This document shows, piece after piece, positions 34,054 through 43,428 of a stretch of 64,000 nucleotides of DNA. The notes below the pieces were generated by a model. That model was not told the DNA's origin, did no database searches, and saw nothing but the letters and a program-made list of their open reading frames with translations. Origin of the DNA: CAXBBB01 sp963841855 (GTDB lineage: Bacteria > Bacteroidota > Rhodothermia > Rhodothermales > BA12); NCBI GenBank assembly GCA_963841855.1, contig CAWJEJ010000005.1:496001-560000 (forward strand). The letters run 5' to 3'. Position numbers and translations under genes: made by a program. The stretch's first letter is position 1. The number at the start of each line of letters is the position of its first letter.

Positions 34054-36624
34054 GGCCTGGGTGCCCTGGATCGGCATGTTGACGGCGACGCGTTCGGCGA
34101 AGTTGCGTTCGTTGCGGTTGCGGGCGTTGATCGTCGGAATGTAGCGGCGTCGGCCCAGCATCGTCTCGGCGTAGCCTGCGGCGCGTGCCCGCTCGACGAG
34201 TTCGTTGAGGAAGCGCATCACGCCGGGATACGAGCGCGTGTACTGGTCGATCAGCTCCTGCGCCTCCTGGATCGACCCGCGCAGGCGCTGCGCCAGTCCC
34301 CAGCCGGACACGCCGTACGGGATTCCGTAGTTGACCTCTTTGGCCTTGCGCCGCTGATCGCGCGTCACGTCGCTCAGGTCGACGCCATACACCAGCGATG
34401 CCGCTGCCGTGTGGATGTCCTGTCCGGTCGCGAACGCCTTGACGAGCGCCTCGTCGCCCGACAGGTGGGCGAGGATGCGCAGTTCGATCTGGACGTAGTC
34501 GGCAGCCATCAGCGTCCACCCTTCGCGCGGCACGAACGCTTTTCGGATCTCACGGCCTTGCTCGGTCCGCACGGGGATGTTTTGCAGGTTGGGGCCGGAC
34601 GACGACAGGCGCCCCGTCGACGTGACGGTCTGGTTGAACGACGTGTGGACCCTATTGTCTTCGGGGTGGCGCAGGTCGGCCAGGTTGTCGACGTAGGTCG
34701 ATTTGAGCTTAGAGAGTTTGCGCCAGTCGAGGATCATGCCGGGCAGCGGGTGCTCGGTCGCCAGTTCGTGGAGCACGCTCTCCTTGGTCGACGGCTTGCC
34801 CTTGCTCGTCTTGGAGACGACGCGCAGCTCAAGCTTTTCGAACAGGATGACGCCCAGCTGAGCGGGCGACCCAATCGTAAAACTCTCTCCCGCCGATTGG
34901 TAGATCTTGGTCTCGAGTTCGGCCAGCTGCTCGCCCAGTTGCTTGGAGATGGCGGCGAGTCGCTTGGCGTCGATCGAGATGCCTTCGCGCTCCATCGCTG
35001 TCAGGACGGGGACGAGCGGAAACTCGATGTCGCGCGCGATCTCGACCAGCTTCTCTTCTTCCAGCTTCTCCTGCAAGAGCGGATAGAGGCGCAGCGTGAT
35101 GTCGGCGTCCTCGCAGGCGTAGGGGGCGACCTCTTCGATGGGCAGGTCGCGCATCGTCTTCTGATCCTTGCCCTTCTTGCCGATCAGATCTGTAATCGGC
35201 ACCATGCGGTATGACAAGAACTTGCGCGCGATGGCGTCCAGGTTGTGCTCCTCCTCGGGCGCGTGCAGGTAGTGGGCGACGAGCGTGTCGAAGATCGGCC
35301 CGTTCACGTCGGCGCCGTGCCGTCCCAGGACCGTCAGGTCGTACTTCAGGTTCTGCCCCACTTTGAGCGCCGCGCAGCCGAACGCCGGAGCCAGCGCCGC
35401 CAAGATCTCCTCAGTCTGCGTGCCATCCGGCAGCGGCGTCGGGACGTAGACGGCCTGCCGCTCTTTCCAGCTAAACGACAGGCCGACCAGCGATGCCATC
35501 ATCGCATCGGTCGACGTGGTCTCGGTGTCCAGGGCGAAGCGGTCCTGCGATTTGAGCGTCTGGACCAACTCGGGCAGATCCTCTTTGCGCGTGACCGTCG
35601 AGTAGTCCGTCGCCTCCTCGTCCATGCGGTTGACGGGTTCGTACGGGCCGAAGTCGAACGCGGTCGACGGATCGGCGGTCGCAAAAAGGTCGGGTTCGGT
35701 CCGCGTCTTCTTGCCCAGGACAGCGCGCTCGTAGAGCGTCTTGAACTCCAACCGGTCGAAGATGTCACGCAGCGCCTCGTCGTCGCCGGTCCCGATCTGG
35801 AAGCCGTCCCAGTCGATGTCGACGTCCAGGTCGGTCATGATCGTGACGAGCTTCTTGCTCATCAGCGCATCTTGGGCGTGGTTCTGCATGCCCTCGCGCG
35901 CGCGCTTGCCTTTGAGCGTTCCGGCCGCTTCGATCAGCTTCTCGACCGATCCGTGCTCTTTGAGCAGCTTCATCGCCGTCTTCTCGCCGATGCCCGGCAC
36001 GCCCGGCACGTTGTCCGACGCGTCGCCCATGAGCGCGAGCATGTCGATGAACTGGACCGGCTCCAACTCGTATTTCTCGCGGAAGTCATCGTCCGTCATC
36101 GTGTCGAACGTCTCGCCCCGGTGCGCCGGCCTAAAGATCGAGATGCTAGGCGTCAGCAGTTGCCTAAAATCCTTGTCCGCCGACACGATCACGACCTCTG
36201 CGCCCTGCTCCTCGCCTTTGACCGCCAGCGTCCCGATCACGTCGTCCGCCTCGACGCCGCTCGCTTTGATGACCGGCAGGTCCATCGCCTCGACCAGTTC
36301 TTCGATCCACGGCAGGTTGGCCATGAGTTCGTCCGGCATCTTGTCGCGGTTGGCCTTGTACTCGGAATAGAGTTCGTCGCGGTACGTCCCGCTCTCGCCC
36401 GGCGCATCGAAGACGACGGCCAGGTGTTCGATGTCGTGGTCCTCGATCAGCTTCAAGATCGCAGCCGCAAAACCGTAGGTCGCCGACGTGTTCTCACCTC
36501 GGCTGTTGATGAGCGGGCGAGCGATGAAGACGAAGTGCGAGCGGTAAGCCAGCGCCATCGCGTCGAGCAGGTAGAGGCGCTTGGGAGTCGTGCCGTTGGA
36601 GGCGTCTTGTTTGCTTTGTGCCAT
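33823..36624 (-). CDS. polA: DNA polymerase I
   Basis: A 933-residue Pol I that fills gaps and removes RNA primers. The N-terminal 5'-3' exonuclease starts at RLYLLDAMALAYRSHF and includes SADKDFRQLL and the helix-hairpin-helix SDNVPGVPGIGEKTA. The proofreading domain keeps its acidic site (FALDTETTSTDAM), so 3'-5' exonuclease activity is likely. The polymerase domain has DYVQIELRILAHLSGD (motif A), the O-helix region RRKAKEVNYGIPYG and QVHDELVLE (motif C). The start is ATG 36622-36624. A far longer upstream frame crosses the divergent HAD gene. Its last 75 codons are duplicated at 33137. Confidence 0.94.
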   Translation of the reverse strand: MAQSKQDASNGTTPKRLYLLDAMALAYRSHFVFIARPLINSRGENTSATYGFAAAILKLIEDHDIEHLAVVFDAPGESGTYRDELYSEYKANRDKMPDELMANLPWIEELVEAMDLPVIKASGVEADDVIGTLAVKGEEQGAEVVIVSADKDFRQLLTPSISIFRPAHRGETFDTMTDDDFREKYELEPVQFIDMLALMGDASDNVPGVPGIGEKTAMKLLKEHGSVEKLIEAAGTLKGKRAREGMQNHAQDALMSKKLVTIMTDLDVDIDWDGFQIGTGDDEALRDIFDRLEFKTLYERAVLGKKTRTEPDLFATADPSTAFDFGPYEPVNRMDEEATDYSTVTRKEDLPELVQTLKSQDRFALDTETTSTDAMMASLVGLSFSWKERQAVYVPTPLPDGTQTEEILAALAPAFGCAALKVGQNLKYDLTVLGRHGADVNGPIFDTLVAHYLHAPEEEHNLDAIARKFLSYRMVPITDLIGKKGKDQKTMRDLPIEEVAPYACEDADITLRLYPLLQEKLEEEKLVEIARDIEFPLVPVLTAMEREGISIDAKRLAAISKQLGEQLAELETKIYQSAGESFTIGSPAQLGVILFEKLELRVVSKTSKGKPSTKESVLHELATEHPLPGMILDWRKLSKLKSTYVDNLADLRHPEDNRVHTSFNQTVTSTGRLSSSGPNLQNIPVRTEQGREIRKAFVPREGWTLMAADYVQIELRILAHLSGDEALVKAFATGQDIHTAAASLVYGVDLSDVTRDQRRKAKEVNYGIPYGVSGWGLAQRLRGSIQEAQELIDQYTRSYPGVMRFLNELVERARAAGYAETMLGRRRYIPTINARNRNERNFAERVAVNMPIQGTQADMIKRAMVAIHDRLEESDLEAKLLLQVHDELVLECPPSEADALAQIVREEMVAALPLGDVPVTVDVNTGPTWLDAH

Positions 36625-36831
36625 TCGGCTAGTCGTCGTGTGCGTTAGTTGGTAAGACCAATCGAGATCGGTCGTCGGGGTGGTGTGCGGTCGTTTCGAC
36701 TCCGTCGCTATGGGACGGCTCAATCGGTCGGACCGTCGCGTTGGTCGGCCCCTACAAGTAGTCGAGTTAGAGGAAATCGGAAGCCGGTTTGTTTCCCTCT
36801 CGGCCCTACCTCCTACTACCCTCCCGTTGCA

Positions 36832-37539
36832 ATGAAGCTCATCCTTTTCGACATAGACGGCACGCTGATGCAGACGCACGGCGTCGGTCGCCGCAGCGTC
36901 GCGTTTGCTCTGCATACTGTCTTGGGCCGCGACGTAGACACGACGCCGGTTTCGTTCTCGGGCAAGACCGATCCTCAGATCTTCGGGGAGATCCTCGCCC
37001 ACGGAGACGAGCCCAACGCCGAAACCCTGCTTCCCGTCCTGCTGCGCGTCTACGAAGCCGAGATGCACCGCGCGATGCCCAATGCCGACGTGACCGTCCT
37101 CCCCGGCGCCCGCGAGTTGGTCTTGAAACTCGCCGACGACCCGCGCGCCCACTTGGCGCTGCTGACCGGCAACATCGAGCCGATGGCGTTCCTCAAAGTC
37201 GAAGCCGCCGGACTGGGCGAGCACTTCGAGTGGGGCGCGTTCGCATCCGACCATCCCGAACGCAACGCATTGCCCGCTCTGGCAATGGAGCAGTTCAAGT
37301 CCCGCACCGGCATCGCCCTCGACGGCGGCGACGTGTGCGTCATCGGCGACACCCCGTTCGACACGCGCTGCGCCCAAACCGTCGGCGCCTTCACGATCAC
37401 CGTCGCGACCGGCAACTACGACATGGACGCGTTGAGGAAAGACAATCCCGACCACGTCCTCGCCTCGCTCAAAGAAGCCTGGCCCGTCCTCGACACGTGG
37501 CTCAACCGGGAAGTGGCGAGCGTGCGCGCGGCGGCGTAG
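36832..37539 (+). CDS. HAD family hydrolase (phosphoglycolate phosphatase-like)
   Basis: A 235-residue haloacid dehalogenase-type phosphatase. Motif I is FDIDGTL (residues 5-11, nucleophile Asp), motif II LLTGN, motif III the Lys in the region after ERNALPAL, and motif IV VIGDTPFDTRCA. The cap is a helical C1 type inserted after motif I (VGRRSVAFALHTVLG). Close relatives are phosphoglycolate or sugar-phosphate phosphatases, and the substrate cannot be fixed. The start is ATG 36832 after a C/T-rich leader. It is divergent from polA, with 207 bp between the starts for both promoters. Confidence 0.86.
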   Translation: MKLILFDIDGTLMQTHGVGRRSVAFALHTVLGRDVDTTPVSFSGKTDPQIFGEILAHGDEPNAETLLPVLLRVYEAEMHRAMPNADVTVLPGARELVLKLADDPRAHLALLTGNIEPMAFLKVEAAGLGEHFEWGAFASDHPERNALPALAMEQFKSRTGIALDGGDVCVIGDTPFDTRCAQTVGAFTITVATGNYDMDALRKDNPDHVLASLKEAWPVLDTWLNREVASVRAAA

Positions 37540-37849
37540 GTATCGGGGCTTGACAGTAAGCTGACTGCTCGCTCACGTGCGCCAGACGGATCCTCAAGCC
37601 TCCGCCTCCCCGTTTTGGAGCGAAGCGGTGAGCCACGCAAACAGCACTGAACCCTCCACCTTGTCATCGCGAGCGCAGCGCGGCGATCTCATTTGGTGGC
37701 CGCTGGCTTCGGTAATCGCCACGTCGCTGCGCTCCTCGCGATGACAGCTGGGTGAGTTCAAGGGTGGCTGCTCGCTCCGCTGCCGGTTGGCTAGGCGACG
37801 GCACAATGGCGTTGCCGCTGGCTAAGGAAATTGCAGCCGACCGTCCGAC
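37540..37849. other. 310-bp intergenic region, largely repeat
   Basis: Convergent 3' ends of the HAD and Uma2 genes face each other here. A well-formed copy of the GTCATCGCGAG repeat occupies 37663-37747. The remainder has no coding signal, and no simple intrinsic terminator is visible apart from the repeat itself. Confidence 0.5.
37663..37747. repeat. Dispersed GTCATCGCGAG repeat, best-preserved copy
   Basis: An 85-bp element with perfect 11-bp terminal inverted repeats GTCATCGCGAG and CTCGCGATGAC. Inside are further mirrored blocks, GCGCAGCG/CGCTGCGC and GGCGATC/AATCGCC. Other copies lie at 992, 7203, 15944 and 17209. No coding capacity, so MITE- or REP-like. Confidence 0.7.
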
Positions 37850-38485
37850 TCAGCTCAGCTCGTTCAGCATCTCGGTGAGCAGGTCGTACTCGTTGGGCAG
37901 CTCGTCGGCGAACAGAATTGCCGGATCGAGCGAGAACCCGTAGAGCACATGACTCTCGAATCGCTCGCCATGCGGAGGCGTCGCGTCGCGATATACACCG
38001 CCCGGCGTCAGGCGCAGAAATAGCGCTTCGTTCTCCTGCGGATCAATCAGCCAGTATTCGGCGACGCCCATCTGCTCATACGCTGCTCGCTTGCGGACAT
38101 AATCGCGCCGCGTCGAGGTCGGCGATACGATCTCGACGGCGATGTCCGGCGCTGCGCTTAGATGCAGCCGTTCGATCACGTCGCGGCGGTCTTTTTGAAC
38201 GAAGAGAATGTCCGGTTCGACTCCATTGCGTCCGTCGATGCGGATCGGGGTACGCGAGCCGAGGACGACACCAAGATTGCGCTTTTTCGCGAACCCCCGC
38301 ATTAGAAATACGAGGAAAAGGAAAATGTCTTCGTGTTGGTACGTCGGCATATCGTCGATCAGGTGTCCGTCGATCAGGTCGGCTTTGCGGTCGTCGTCGC
38401 GCGAGATGTAGTCGTCGAACGTGATCGGCTCACCGACTGGGACAGCGGAAGACGTCTCGGGCTGGACGGCAGGTGATAGGGACAT
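37850..38485 (-). CDS. Uma2 family (DUF820) putative endonuclease
   Basis: A 211-residue PD-(D/E)XK-fold protein of the Uma2/DUF820 family. Family motifs are YISRDDDRKADLIDGHLI, EPDILFVQKDR, the active-site-like PDIAVEIVSPTSTRRDYVRKRAAYEQMGVAEYWLIDP and a beta-rich tail. This family is expanded in cyanobacteria and in some Bacteroidota. A nuclease role is predicted from fold only. The start codon is 32 bp behind the DHH phosphoesterase gene on the same strand. Confidence 0.86.
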   Translation of the reverse strand: MSLSPAVQPETSSAVPVGEPITFDDYISRDDDRKADLIDGHLIDDMPTYQHEDIFLFLVFLMRGFAKKRNLGVVLGSRTPIRIDGRNGVEPDILFVQKDRRDVIERLHLSAAPDIAVEIVSPTSTRRDYVRKRAAYEQMGVAEYWLIDPQENEALFLRLTPGGVYRDATPPHGERFESHVLYGFSLDPAILFADELPNEYDLLTEMLNELS

Positions 38486-38517
38486 GGCGCGGTTTGGTCG
38501 ATATCGAACTCTACGGC

Positions 38518-39606
38518 TCAGCCCGCGTCCCGTTCGCGCTCGAAGCCCAGGCCAGCCAGCAGCCGCTCGAACGCGTCGGGGGGCAGATGACCGCCGGATG
38601 CCTGATCGTGCCCATTGCCGAACTGTGCGTTGAGTTCGGGGCCCAGGTCGACGGTGCGGTACATCTCGGGCAGGCTGAAACCGGGGATCTTGGTGCGCGA
38701 CGAGAACGCGATCACGCCGGGCATGTAGCCCTTATTGGCGGCGATGACGGCGTAGTCGGGCAGTCGTCCGCGCCACTGCTGCGCGATCAGCGGATGGATC
38801 TGGCACGGCGAGTCGATTTCGAGTAGGGCGACGGGCTGCGTCTCGCTGAACGTGGGCGCGACTCTCCGAGCTTTGTTGACAGCGGTGTTGACCTGTTTGC
38901 GGTAGCAGGCGAGCCGGTCCGTCCCCTCGACCGACTCGTCGCCGAACGCGCGCGGATGCTCGGCCGTCATCAGGATGCGCAGCGGCGTCGCCACGTCGAA
39001 GGCTGGAGCGCGGCGGGCGGCGTTGCATAAAACGACGGCTTCTTTGAGCCACTTGGCCGTGAACCTCTTCTTGGCCTGAGCGAGTGGAGGCCACGGCGCC
39101 TTGTCGCCCAAGTCCGAGAGCGTCCCGACGGCGGCGATCCAGTCGGTCGCGGCGTGCGTCTCCTCGCCGACGAGCGGGCGAAACAGTTCGTGCGCCAGCC
39201 ACGCCGAGTTGGGAATCGGGTCGACGCCGTAGCCGGTGACGACGGTGGCATCCTCGGGCTCGCCCGTCGGCAGGTGGTGGTCGACGTAGAGCGTCGGCAC
39301 ATTGGAGAGCACGCCTTGGGCGCTGACTCCCAGATCCGTCACGACGAGTGCTTCTGGCTTGAACGCACCGATGCGTTGGCGAACGGCGTCGGTGAATGCG
39401 TTCTCGCCCTTGCCCGATGGTTCGACGTGTACGTTCGTGTATGCCATAGCGGGTAGCAGGCGGCCGAACAAGGCTCCGGCAGCGAGCCCATCAGCGTCGA
39501 AGTGGCAGAACACGACGACGCGCGCATCGTGGGGCACGTCGGCCCAGAAGCCTGAGAAGCGGGTTTGGGCGTCGGGCAGAAAGTCGGCGATGGGCTGGTC
39601 GGGCAT
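38518..39606 (-). CDS. DHH family phosphoesterase (RecJ-like)
   Basis: A 362-residue cytoplasmic phosphoesterase. Catalytic motifs of the DHH superfamily appear in order: VVFCHFDADGLAAG (motif I), LVVTDLGVS (II), YVDHHLP (III, the DHH triad) and AAVGTLSDLG (IV). A C-terminal DHHA1-like part ends in GNGHDQASGGHL. It probably hydrolyses single-stranded DNA, short oligonucleotides or cyclic dinucleotides. RecJ exonuclease proper is longer (above 550 residues), so this is a compact relative. It lies in a minus-strand run with the Nif3-like and DUF4159 genes. Confidence 0.84.
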   Translation of the reverse strand: MPDQPIADFLPDAQTRFSGFWADVPHDARVVVFCHFDADGLAAGALFGRLLPAMAYTNVHVEPSGKGENAFTDAVRQRIGAFKPEALVVTDLGVSAQGVLSNVPTLYVDHHLPTGEPEDATVVTGYGVDPIPNSAWLAHELFRPLVGEETHAATDWIAAVGTLSDLGDKAPWPPLAQAKKRFTAKWLKEAVVLCNAARRAPAFDVATPLRILMTAEHPRAFGDESVEGTDRLACYRKQVNTAVNKARRVAPTFSETQPVALLEIDSPCQIHPLIAQQWRGRLPDYAVIAANKGYMPGVIAFSSRTKIPGFSLPEMYRTVDLGPELNAQFGNGHDQASGGHLPPDAFERLLAGLGFERERDAG

Positions 39607-39672
39607 CGGGCTGAGCGTTGGTGGACCTCTGGTACGGCTCGTCGCCGGGCTGCATCCCGCCGAGGGAGAGCG

Positions 39673-40401
39673 TTACAGCATCTGCGCCGCCACCTCGACG
39701 CATGCGAACCGACGGGCGATGGCGTCTGCGACTTGCCGCATCGCCCACCGTTCGCCGCGCGCGTGGCCGACGGTCGTCACGTGCATTCCGCTCCTAAGGA
39801 CGGCCCGCCGCGCGCTGCCGCGCATCTGCCCCGTCACGTAGGCGTCGGCGCCATATCCCACTGCCCGCTCGATCAGATCCGCCCGCAACGCACCCACCAC
39901 GGCGACGCGCCGCACCGCTCGCGCTCTCCCGTCGACGTGCGATTCGACATCCCCGAACGTCTGGATCACACGTTCGAGCCACTTGGTGTCCGGCTCGGCT
40001 AGCGTTCCGATCATGCCCAGCGCCGACAGCCGACGCGTGGCTCCAAACGGCTGCACGCCGGTCATCCGCCACAGATGAGCGAGCGTTGGATTGTAACCGG
40101 TCGTCAGTACGTCGTCGAGCACGCGGTGAAAGGCCAGCACAGTCAGCCCGCTCGGCACGTCGCCCATCTTCCAGGGGCGGTGCGCGAGTAGCGCGTCGGC
40201 GCCTTGCTCCACTGCTTGAATCGCGTTTTCCGGAGTGGGCTCGACGGCCCAGACGAGTTTGCGCACAGTCCGGACGCCATCGCCTTGCCACACGCCAGCG
40301 GGGTCGCCGTCGACCGGGTTCGGTCCGTGGGCGACGGTTGGCGCGGGCGTCAGCACGTCCGAGAGGATAAACTCAGCGATGTCGCGAGCGGTAGCCGGCA
40401 C
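39673..40401 (-). CDS. Nif3-like dinuclear metal centre protein
   Basis: A 242-residue member of the NIF3/YbgI family, toroidal hexamers with a two-metal site. ADALLAHRPWKMGD is the first metal region (most members have HHP). The second is ADAYVTGQMRGSARRAVLRSG, with GHARGERWAM as the last ligand segment. The second His of the usual pair is Arg here, so metal binding could differ. YbgI-type proteins lack a firm function; GTP cyclohydrolase-like activity has been proposed. It is 20 bp downstream of the DUF4159 gene. Confidence 0.8.
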   Translation of the reverse strand: MPATARDIAEFILSDVLTPAPTVAHGPNPVDGDPAGVWQGDGVRTVRKLVWAVEPTPENAIQAVEQGADALLAHRPWKMGDVPSGLTVLAFHRVLDDVLTTGYNPTLAHLWRMTGVQPFGATRRLSALGMIGTLAEPDTKWLERVIQTFGDVESHVDGRARAVRRVAVVGALRADLIERAVGYGADAYVTGQMRGSARRAVLRSGMHVTTVGHARGERWAMRQVADAIARRFACVEVAAQML

Positions 40402-40421
40402 AGCGAACGGTCGGTCGTCGG

Positions 40422-41084
40422 CTACTGCGTGAGCGCGAAGGCGAGCACATTGACGCCCATGCGGAGCGCGGCGTCGCGGATGGCGGCGGCGTTGGGGTGT
40501 ACGTCGCCCGACTCCCAGCCGTCGGTGATGTTGGACTCATGCAAGTAGAACACGACCAACCGGCCCTCGTGGAACAGGCCGTAGCCGCGCGGCACCTGAC
40601 CGTCGTGCTCGTGGACTTTGGGCGGTCCGTCGGGGAAGGCGAAGTGAGCGCCGTAGATCGGGTGGTCGTCGGCGAGTTCGACCAGCTCTTGCTCGGGAAA
40701 CACCTTGGCCAGTTCGCGGCGAATGTACAGGTCGAGCCCATAGTCGTCGTCGACGAAGAGGAAGCCGCCGGTTTGCAGGTAGCGGCGCAGGCGCAGCGCC
40801 TCGTCGCTCGAGAAGACGACGTTGCCGTGACCGGACAGTACCAGAACAGGAAACGAGAACATCCGGTCAGTCGACAGCTCGACCACTTCGGGCTGATCCG
40901 AGAGGCGGATGAGCGAGTGGTCGCGCAGGTAGGCCAGCATGTTGGGCAGCGGCGTCTGCGCCTGGTACCAATCGCCTCCGCCCTCGTACTGGACGGCGGC
41001 GACACGCACGTCGGGCTGGGCAGCCAGCGGCGCGGCGATCAGAAGCAGAAGCGAGAAGGCGAGCGAGCGCATCGGGTAGGGCAT
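40422..41084 (-). CDS. Exported DUF4159 family protein
   Basis: A 220-residue protein with a signal peptide (SLAFSLLLLIAAPLAAQP) followed by one DUF4159 domain. Typical segments are VAAVQYEGGGDWYQAQTPLPNMLAYL, LVLSGHGNVVFSS, LRRYLQTGGFLFVDDDYGLD and HPIYGAHFAFPDGPPKVHEHDG. The fold resembles a class I glutamine amidotransferase-like domain without an obvious catalytic triad. Function is unknown, though such proteins are common in Bacteroidota beside membrane-complex genes. The start could also be the fifth codon (Met). Confidence 0.83.
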   Translation of the reverse strand: MPYPMRSLAFSLLLLIAAPLAAQPDVRVAAVQYEGGGDWYQAQTPLPNMLAYLRDHSLIRLSDQPEVVELSTDRMFSFPVLVLSGHGNVVFSSDEALRLRRYLQTGGFLFVDDDYGLDLYIRRELAKVFPEQELVELADDHPIYGAHFAFPDGPPKVHEHDGQVPRGYGLFHEGRLVVFYLHESNITDGWESGDVHPNAAAIRDAALRMGVNVLAFALTQ

Positions 41085-41172
41085 AGAGAGTCAACGAGCC
41101 AACCACCCGTTCTGGTGCGCTGAACCCGGACGCGCGTGGACAGGTTCGCAGGTCTCCCCTACCTGCTCTCCC

Positions 41173-42138
41173 ATGCCCGACATCACCCTCGTCACAGGAG
41201 CCACCGGCATGGTCGGCTCGGCTCTGGTCCGCGCCCTCGTCGCCGACGGCCATCGCGTCCGCATCCTCGTCCGCCCGTCCTCGCGACTCGATCTGTTGGG
41301 AGGGGCCGCCCTCTACGTCGACCGCGCAACGGGCGACATCACCGACGCGGAGAGCCTCGCCCCGGCGATGCGAAGCGTTACGCACGTCTACCACTGCGCC
41401 GCGCTGGTCGACGATGGCCGCGACGTGTCGGCGATGCACAGGGTCAACGTCGAAGGCACACGCCACGTCTGCGACGCCGCGCTTCATGCAGGCGTGAGCA
41501 AACTCGTCCACGTGTCGAGCATCGCCGCGCTGGGGCGGACGGCGTCGGGCGGCCTGATCGACGAAACGCACCAGTGGTCGGACTCGCCGCTCAACTCCGA
41601 CTACGCACGCTCCAAGTACGATGCCGAACTCGAGATTCACCGCGCCATCGCCGAGGGATTGGACGCCTGCATGGTCAATCCGGCGATCATTTTTGGCGAG
41701 GGGCGGGCGGGCGAGAACACGATGCAACTCGTCGCCCGCGCCCGGAGGGGCAAGCTCGGACTGGCTCCGTCCGGATCGACCGCCGTCGTCGACGTGCTGG
41801 ATGTGATTGAGGCGATGAGGGCAGCGATGGAACGGGGCACGACGGGAGCGCGCTACGTGCTGGCGGGCGAGAATCTGTCGTGGAAGGATGTGTTCGGCGC
41901 GTTGTCGTCGGCTTCGGGCAAGCCATCGCCGCGCACCCTGCCCGCATGGGCTGTCCGCGCTGCTGGCAAGGCCGGTAGCCTCGCCTCAGCGGTTGGCCTC
42001 AGCGTGCCACTCGACGACCAGCGCGCCCGCTACGTGACGGGCCAGTTCAGGTACGACAGCACGAAAGCGCGCGACGAGTTGGGCATTGCCTTTCGCCCGT
42101 TCGCCCAAACGGCTCAGCGGCTGGCCAGTGTGGCGTGA
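41173..42138 (+). CDS. Extended SDR family NAD-dependent epimerase/dehydratase
   Basis: A 321-residue Rossmann enzyme. The NAD loop TGATGMVGSAL is at residues 8-18, the active site has YARSKYDAE (YxxxK), and VSSIAALG supplies the catalytic Ser strand. The C-terminal region (PSPRTLPAWAVRAAGK) resembles dihydroflavonol reductase/hopanoid-associated sugar epimerase types. The substrate is unknown. It stands alone on the plus strand, divergent from the DUF4159 gene with 88 bp between them. Confidence 0.84.
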   Translation: MPDITLVTGATGMVGSALVRALVADGHRVRILVRPSSRLDLLGGAALYVDRATGDITDAESLAPAMRSVTHVYHCAALVDDGRDVSAMHRVNVEGTRHVCDAALHAGVSKLVHVSSIAALGRTASGGLIDETHQWSDSPLNSDYARSKYDAELEIHRAIAEGLDACMVNPAIIFGEGRAGENTMQLVARARRGKLGLAPSGSTAVVDVLDVIEAMRAAMERGTTGARYVLAGENLSWKDVFGALSSASGKPSPRTLPAWAVRAAGKAGSLASAVGLSVPLDDQRARYVTGQFRYDSTKARDELGIAFRPFAQTAQRLASVA

Positions 42139-42161
42139 CGGCCCTTGCCGAATCGCCCTAC

Positions 42162-42262
42162 TCGTAGGGACGCAACTCGTCACGCCAGCCCAGACGCTAC
42201 TCTCGGTTGCATCCAAGCATAGGGTGTGCCTCCGGTCGTGACGAATCTCGTCCCTACGCAGG
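42162..42262. repeat. TCTCGCCCCTACG-type repeat pair
   Basis: CGTAGGGACGCAACTCGTCACG at 42166-42187 and CGTGACGAATCTCGTCCCTACG at 42238-42259 are inverted relative to each other and flank about 50 bp. They sit between the SDR and recA stop codons, where they could also act as a terminator region. Confidence 0.5.
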
Positions 42263-42363
42263 TTGGGAGTTGGGACGCGGGGCACGGGCCCAAACGCGCA
42301 GCGGCTCGCCTCCGGTTGGAAGCGAGCCGCTGCGGACGTTGGCGCTAGATCAGCAGGGCGAGA

Positions 42364-43428
42364 TCAGGCCTCTTCGAGCATCTCGTCCATCTCTTCGACG
42401 TCCTCGTCCTCGCGCGCGTCCGGCATGGGCGTTCCGGCGAGGATCTGCTTGATCGCCGTCTTGATCTCGGCGCGAGCGTCTTCGTTCTCGGCGAGGAAGA
42501 CCTTGACAGAGTCGCGGCCCTGGCCGATTTTCGTCTCGCCGTACGAGTACCACGAACCGGCCTTGGTGATGATCTCGTGCTCGACGCCCAAGTCGATCAG
42601 TTCTCCCGCCGACGAGATACCCTCGCCGTAGATGATGTCGAACTCGACCTGCTTGAACGGCGGTGCGATCTTGTTCTTGACGACCTTGACGCGCGTCCGG
42701 TTGCCCGTCACGTCCGTCCCGTCCTTGATCGCGCCGATGCGACGGATGTCCATGCGGACCGACGAGTAGAACTTGAGCGCGCGGCCGCCCGTCGTGACTT
42801 CGGGGCTGCCGTAGACGACGCCGATCTTCTCGCGGATCTGGTTGATGAACACGAGCGCCGTCTTGGTGCGGTTGAGCGTGCCGGTCAGCTTACGCAGCGC
42901 CTGGCTCATCAGGCGGGCCTGCAAGCCGACGTGGCTGGCGCCCATGTCGCCTTCGATTTCGGCCTTGGGCACCAGAGCGGCGACCGAGTCGATCACGATG
43001 ATGTCGAGCGCGCCGCTTCGAACAAGCGTTTCGCAGATCATGAGGGCCTGCTCACCCGTGTCGGGCTGCGAGACGAGCAGGTCACCGATGTTGACGCCCA
43101 GCTTTTCGGCGTAGGTCGAGTCGAACGCGTGCTCGGCGTCGATGAACGCGGCCGTTCCACCTTCGCGCTGCGCCTCGGCGATGATGTGGGTGGCGAGCGT
43201 CGTCTTGCCCGACGATTCGGGGCCGTAGATCTCGGTCACGCGTCCGCGCGGCACGCCACCGGCGCCCAGTGCGGAGTCGAGCAGGAGCGAACCGGTCGAG
43301 ATGGTCTCGACGGACATCGGGCGCGCCTCGCCCAGTCGCATGATTGAGCCTTTGCCGTGGGCCTTTTCGATCTGCTTGAGCGCTACGTCGAGCGCTTTGA
43401 GTTTGGCGGCGGATTCTTTGTCGGACAT
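42364..43428 (-). CDS. recA: Recombinase A
   Basis: A 354-residue RecA, forming filaments on single-stranded DNA and driving strand exchange and SOS cleavage. Walker A GPESSGKTT is at residues 69-77. Walker B is DIIVIDSVAALVP. The L1/L2 DNA-binding loops are visible near GASHVGLQARLMSQALRK and FINQIREKIGVVYGSPEVTTGG, the latter being the RecA signature. The C-terminus is short and acidic. The gene follows cinA on the same strand across 366 bp, a common bacterial pairing. Confidence 0.97.
   Translation of the reverse strand: MSDKESAAKLKALDVALKQIEKAHGKGSIMRLGEARPMSVETISTGSLLLDSALGAGGVPRGRVTEIYGPESSGKTTLATHIIAEAQREGGTAAFIDAEHAFDSTYAEKLGVNIGDLLVSQPDTGEQALMICETLVRSGALDIIVIDSVAALVPKAEIEGDMGASHVGLQARLMSQALRKLTGTLNRTKTALVFINQIREKIGVVYGSPEVTTGGRALKFYSSVRMDIRRIGAIKDGTDVTGNRTRVKVVKNKIAPPFKQVEFDIIYGEGISSAGELIDLGVEHEIITKAGSWYSYGETKIGQGRDSVKVFLAENEDARAEIKTAIKQILAGTPMPDAREDEDVEEMDEMLEEA

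Noticed and set aside
36625..37455. A 277-codon N-terminal extension of polA
   Set aside because: It crosses the divergent HAD gene and lacks family similarity. The conserved enzyme starts right at the ATG at 36624.
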